A stretch of DNA of 36,159 nucleotides from assembly GCA_028280575.1 (NCBI GenBank), contig JANQLN010000008.1:1-36159 (forward strand). The letters run 5' to 3'. Shown piece by piece: positions 33,036-36,159 of this stretch. Position numbers and translations under genes: made by a program. The notes under the pieces were generated by a model, which was given only the letters and a program-made list of their open reading frames with translations, searched no databases and was not told where the DNA came from. Positions within the stretch are counted from its first letter, which is position 1. Each line of letters begins with the position of its first letter. This DNA is from Clostridia bacterium (GTDB lineage: Bacteria > Bacillota > Clostridia > Acetivibrionales > STF1-152).

Positions 33036-33737
33036 TTAAACACGAAAAGTTTTTTGAACTAACCAGTCTTTAGTTGTAGTAAAAGGTATAAGAGCATTAA
33101 CAAATATTTGAACTTTTCCTTGTACATATGAACATACATTAAAAAAGCCTCGGACAGGATGAGGATTATACAGATAGGAAACAGAAGAAGTTACAGTCAA
33201 GGATTTAACTTCTCCTATGCCAGAATAACCTGTGTTAATATCATATGGATTATCACAAGATACCAACGCCCAATTAGGTACATCTGCTGGTCGGCAAAGG
33301 ACTATATCAAATTTCCATGAGGCACTAACTACGCCTGTTCCATGACCAAAAATTGATATATTATCAGTACCTGAAGTGTATTCTGTACTCTTTTTATATA
33401 CCCATGGTACCCTTGGAACTATTAGGTTGGATGTAGATTCATCAAATAATAATCCGATTTTTTGTATTTCTTTTTGTATTTTTTGTAATTTTTCTTTAAT
33501 TAGTTCTTTTTCAACCTCTTTTAAAAATTGATTAATTTCTTTTTTGTCAAATGTCTTGTTCTCATCAATATCCGCTACTTGATAATTCCCATCACCATAT
33601 TTATTAAATATTTCTTGAAGCATCATTGCGGCTTCATCAGCAGATACAGTATGATCTGCAGAGTTTGCAAATGAATTTAATGGAACAGTAATTATCATTA
33701 TTACCACTAACATTAACAGACTAACCTTTTTTAACAT
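33036..33737 (-). CDS. Secreted hypothetical protein with an EF-hand motif
   Basis: A 233-residue protein with a clear signal peptide (LLMLVVIMIITVPLNSFA, cleavage about residue 25). A canonical 12-residue EF-hand calcium loop, DIDENKTFDKKE (about 57-68), follows, then a charged coiled helix (EVEKELIKEKLQKIQKEIQK). The C-terminal half (about 110-233) is beta-rich with aromatic residues and no recognised family. AAAAAGGGAG precedes the ATG. It lies 107 nt after the LytTR gene on the same strand and is probably its target. No sortase or dockerin repeat pair is seen. Function is unknown; a secreted calcium-binding effector or surface protein is inference. Confidence 0.75.
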   Translation of the reverse strand: MLKKVSLLMLVVIMIITVPLNSFANSADHTVSADEAAMMLQEIFNKYGDGNYQVADIDENKTFDKKEINQFLKEVEKELIKEKLQKIQKEIQKIGLLFDESTSNLIVPRVPWVYKKSTEYTSGTDNISIFGHGTGVVSASWKFDIVLCRPADVPNWALVSCDNPYDINTGYSGIGEVKSLTVTSSVSYLYNPHPVRGFFNVCSYVQGKVQIFVNALIPFTTTKDWLVQKTFRV

Positions 33738-33784
33738 AACAACACTCCCTTTTTAAAGTTAATATGTTATTAGATTACATTAAT

Positions 33785-33804
33785 ATCCAACAATATTCAA
33801 CAAT
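33785..33804 (-). promoter_or_regulatory. Tandem 10-bp direct repeat before the secreted-protein gene
   Basis: On the minus strand ATTGTTGAAT and ATTGTTGGAT lie head to tail. LytTR regulators bind direct repeats with a GTT core, here in register at 10 nt. The match to the known LytTR consensus is partial. The repeat lies about 50-70 nt upstream of the start codon. Confidence 0.4.
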
Positions 33805-33844
33805 TATTTACTATTTACTATATTTATTGTATTATTTGCATGTT

Positions 33845-34177
33845 TTAATTGAATATTTTCAAGTCCTTGAAGGTACTTCCAATAGGTATTGATTTATTTA
33901 ATGAATTAAGTTTTATAATATTTGTCTCATAATCAATACAATCAATATAATTTATATTAACAACAAATGATTGATGTACTTGTATAAAATTACTTGACAA
34001 AGCAGTCTTAAACCTTGTCAAAGGAATGTGAATATATTCAATTAATTTATCTATGGTTGTCAAGTAAATTTTTCTATTAATATATTCAATATATATTAAA
34101 TCATTTTCATTGATTAATTGAACTTTATTTTTAAATTTTAATATTATTTTATTACCTTTAGTATAATATTTATACAT
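33845..34177 (-). CDS. Stand-alone LytTR DNA-binding regulator
   Basis: A 110-residue protein made of a LytTR domain only, without receiver domain. LINENDLIYIEYINRKIYL is the first beta hairpin; FKTALSSNFIQVHQSFVVNINYID (about 57-80) is the conserved F-x-R/Q-x-H-x-S-F/Y-x-V-N core; SIPIGSTFKDLKIF closes it. Such one-domain LytTR proteins often control virulence, competence or peptide genes, sometimes with a membrane partner (the LytTR regulatory system type). A tiny membrane-protein gene precedes it by about 70 nt on the same strand. ATG follows AAAGGGAT. Confidence 0.85.
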   Translation of the reverse strand: MYKYYTKGNKIILKFKNKVQLINENDLIYIEYINRKIYLTTIDKLIEYIHIPLTRFKTALSSNFIQVHQSFVVNINYIDCIDYETNIIKLNSLNKSIPIGSTFKDLKIFN

Positions 34178-34245
34178 ACATAATCCCTTTACCTATTAAA
34201 TATTCAAGTATATTAAAGCTAAAGTACAACAACAATAACATACAT

Positions 34246-34392
34246 TTATCTTTTGTTTTTAAAATATAAAATAAGATAATATATTAAAACTAATATACCG
34301 GTATATAATGCTAAATTCAAAAACACAGCTAGCTGCACAAAAATCCCCACTCTTTCAAAAATTTTATAATGATTTATAATATTATAAATCAT
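34246..34392 (-). CDS. Tiny membrane protein upstream of LytTR gene
   Basis: A 48-codon frame encoding one long hydrophobic segment (GIFVQLAVFLNLALYTGILVLIYYLILYF) followed by the basic end KNKR. From the ATG at 34392 the first codons overlap the promoter palindrome; if the predicted promoter is right, translation starts at an internal GTG (34350 or 34338; the latter has GGGGA 5 nt before it). LytTR regulators are often inhibited by a co-encoded membrane protein, and this is a candidate, though much smaller than the usual partners. It could also be a signal peptide precursor. The assignment is tentative. Confidence 0.45.
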   Translation of the reverse strand: MIYNIINHYKIFERVGIFVQLAVFLNLALYTGILVLIYYLILYFKNKR

Positions 34393-34399
34393 TATAAAA
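34362..34399. promoter_or_regulatory. 38-bp perfect palindrome at the cassette promoter
   Basis: TTTTATAATGATTTATAAT (34362-34380) is the exact reverse complement of 34381-34399. Such a length without mismatch suggests an operator or a cruciform-forming site. It coincides with the predicted -10 region of the minus-strand cassette. Confidence 0.7.
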
Positions 34400-34404
34400 G
34401 TCAA
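34376..34404 (-). promoter_or_regulatory. Predicted promoter of the membrane peptide-LytTR-secreted protein cassette
   Basis: On the minus strand TTGACT (34404-34399) and TATTAT (34381-34376) are separated by 17 nt. The -10 box spans the centre of the 38-bp palindrome, so a factor bound there would block or reshape RNA polymerase entry. Confidence 0.55.
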
Positions 34405-34467
34405 TAAATGGTTTTATTTTTTTTGGACGGGTTTTCGACAGTTCACAACTTAACAAATATCACCACG

Positions 34468-34502
34468 AAGTCAAGGGGACGTTTTGTTTGACTTGCTAAT
34501 TA
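34468..34502. repeat. MITE-like small element copy 2, left part
   Basis: The left terminus (34468-34494) is the same as that of copy 1, and the match continues through GCTAATTA to the insertion-sequence junction. The rest of this copy resumes at 36056. Confidence 0.85.
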
Positions 34503-36055
34503 GATTCCCCTGAAAAACAGGGGCTAAGAAGCTTGATAAATCAACATTCTAGCAGGAATTTCGTGGTTAGAGGTGTTAATAATGTTAAGATTGGACTACC
34601 CGGAAATTGAGGCAAGACAAATATCAATAATTGAAGGATTACTTCCTCCACAGCTTTTGAAACTACCATCGGACCTTGAGAAGGTAGACCACACCTTAAA
34701 TGATGAAAGATTTGAAGAACCTTTCATCAAGAAATTCAATGTAACCATCGGTAGAGGCTCTGTACCAATAAGACCGTATATAAGGCTTATGGTTTTGAAG
34801 TATTCAAATGAATGGGGATACGAAACACTTGAGAAAAAAGTAAATGACAGTATAACCTTAAAGAAGTTCTGCCGCATTCCCTTTGATAGAAAAGCCCCCG
34901 ATAGTACAACATTGATAAAACTAAATCATAAGTACGGCGAAGATATTATAAAAGAACTTAACAAGCTCCTTATTAATAAACTCACAGAACGAAAGATTAT
35001 CCGTGGCAGGAAACTGAGGGTTGACACTACAGTAGTAGAATCAAATATCCAATATCCCTCTGATGCAAGCCTTTTAAAGGATTGTGTGTATGCTGTTGCA
35101 GGAGCAGTAAAAAAAGTCAAGTCTGTAAGTAAGGATGCAACAAAAGGATTCAGAAGCGGTACGCGGAAAATAAAAAAGCAAATGCTAAAAATAGTAAAAG
35201 TTCTTCGGAGGCGGAATGGAAACAAAAAACAGGAAGTCAAGCAAATAGTTGATGAGATGGTCCAAACCACTGGGGATAGCGAAAAAGCTGCAAAGAAAAT
35301 CCTTAAAAAAATTAGTAACAAGGATGATTCTAAAAGTATTAAAGCAGTCAAGCAGCTTGAAGAACTCCTTGAAGTAACCCGTGAGGTAATAGAGCAAACA
35401 AAAGAAGTACAGTCGGGTAATATGCATATTAAAAACCGTATAGTAAGCATTCACGATAAGGATGCCCGGCCAATCAAAAAAGGTAAAGCCGGTGTTAATG
35501 CTGAGTTTGGCTACAAGGTACAAATTGAGGAATGCGAAAAAGGTTTTGTTTCAAACTATGAGCTCTACAAAGGAAACCCTTGTGATGATGATCTTATAAT
35601 GGATGCTGTGGAAAGACACAAGGATACCTTTGGTAAAGCACCTGATACTGTTACTGCTGACCGTGGTTATGGCAGAAAAGACAATGAAGAAAAACTAAAG
35701 GAGCAAGGAGTTAAAAGGCTGCCATACCAAGGAAAGGAAAGAAATCCAAAGACCGTAAAGAGATTGAAAATAGCCGGAGTTTTAAAAGACTTAAAAGATG
35801 GAGAGCAGCAATAGAAGCAAGAATCAGTCTTCTAAAACGAAAATACGGGCTTGATAGAAGTCTTTCCCGTGGTCATAATGGAACAACTACATGGGTTGGT
35901 TGGGGAATATTAACCCACAACTTGGTTAATGCAGTCAAATATGCATAAAGCTTCGGTGGATTACCACGAATAATCAGTATTTGATTGGCAAAGACCAAAA
36001 AAATTTTATATAACCCCTGGAGAAAATATTGAAAAATTCATTTTTCAGGGGAAAC
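34503..36055 (+). mobile_element. Insertion sequence, ISNCY-like, 1553 bp
   Basis: The ends are imperfect inverted repeats: left GATTCCCCTGAAAAA, right (reverse complement) GTTTCCCCTGAAAAA. The 6-bp target TAATTA is duplicated at 34497-34502 and 36056-36061. Both ends also form subterminal hairpins CCCCTG/CAGGGG. The uninterrupted copy of the target at 32605-32932 confirms the insertion point. It carries one transposase gene, now frameshifted. Confidence 0.88.
34582..35948 (+). pseudogene. DDE transposase, frameshifted (ISNCY-like)
   Basis: The frame starts at ATG after AGAGGTG; a GTG nine bases earlier is less likely. The N-terminal part (VPIRPYIRLMVLKYSNEWGYETLEKKVN) and RGRKLRVDTTVVESNIQYPSDASLLKD hold the first catalytic Asp; TVTADRGYG holds the second. 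In the first frame the protein ends at 35814. The proper C-terminus, KGKKSKDRKEIENSRSFKRL then RWRAAIEARISLLKRKYGLD with the third catalytic residue (Glu) and WVGWGILTHNLVNAVKYA, continues in the -1 frame to 35948. The shift must lie near 35712-35722, just after a stop in the second frame. It is most likely a one-base deletion that inactivates the enzyme. Confidence 0.85.
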
Positions 36056-36159
36056 TAATTAAGCTTTTTGAATTATATTTCTTCCAAGAACCCTTCAAGT
36101 GCTTGATGCTTGCACCTGTTTCCATGACTTTACTTTTTTGTTGCCAATAATCGGAGAAA
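36056..36159. repeat. MITE-like small element copy 2, right part (cut by window end)
   Basis: The sequence from TAATTAAGCTTTTTGAATTA onward matches 32636-32706 of copy 1 with a few substitutions, then diverges. The right terminus is outside the window. Confidence 0.85.

Overview
The window looks like a chromosomal segment of an anaerobic, spore-forming member of the Clostridia, probably a relative of the Acetivibrio / Clostridium thermocellum group. This is an inference from gene content (alpha/beta-type small acid-soluble spore protein with a forespore-type promoter, ftsEX with M23 hydrolases and CtpA, a clustered arg-car operon) and from AT-rich sequence with strong GGAGG ribosome binding sites. 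No database search was possible.

Region 1, about 1-8.2 kb, is the decayed end of an integrative conjugative element (ICE). It holds a truncated toprim/DUF3991-type protein, a small accessory protein, a VirD4/TraG coupling protein, a helix-turn-helix protein whose C-terminal tail is cut off by an in-frame stop, a sigma-70-like regulator, an insert with a small protein behind a structured leader plus a divergent SLOG/XRE pair, then a second partial copy of the sigma-gene tail, a degenerate structured stretch and two small genes. No recombinase is visible. An orphan c-di-GMP-I (GEMM)-like riboswitch lies near 3.5 kb. The element ends inside feoB: only the C-terminal third of the ferrous-iron transporter remains (8.2-9.0 kb), so the feoB N-terminal part should lie at the far end of the ICE, outside the window.

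Region 2, about 9-23 kb, is conserved core. It contains a biotin-synthase-like radical SAM protein, an orphan HicB, a five-tRNA operon (Val-Asp-Phe-Gly-Cys, minus strand) with a clear promoter and terminator, hslO, a SAM methyltransferase without a normal start codon, a small O6-alkylguanine-DNA alkyltransferase, a cold-shock protein, a spore protein, and a minus-strand cell-envelope block read in the order CdaR-like regulator, ftsE, ftsX, two tandem M23 coiled-coil hydrolases, ctpA. An MsmK/UgpC-type ABC ATPase follows.

Region 3, about 23-32.6 kb, is an arginine/carbamoyl-phosphate cluster on the plus strand: argC, argB, argD, carA, carB, argF and a GNAT acetyltransferase. argJ is absent between argC and argB. 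The argC and argD promoters each carry a TTGCAT-N4-ATGCAW palindrome over the -35 box, and carA has a degenerate version, suggesting shared arginine-repressor control.

Region 4, about 32.6 kb to the end, is accessory. Two copies of a small element with 27-bp inverted termini bracket a minus-strand cassette: a tiny membrane protein, a stand-alone LytTR regulator and a secreted EF-hand protein, with a 38-bp perfect palindrome at the cassette promoter. The second copy of the small element is interrupted by a 1553-bp insertion sequence whose transposase is frameshifted. The uninterrupted first copy serves as its empty site.
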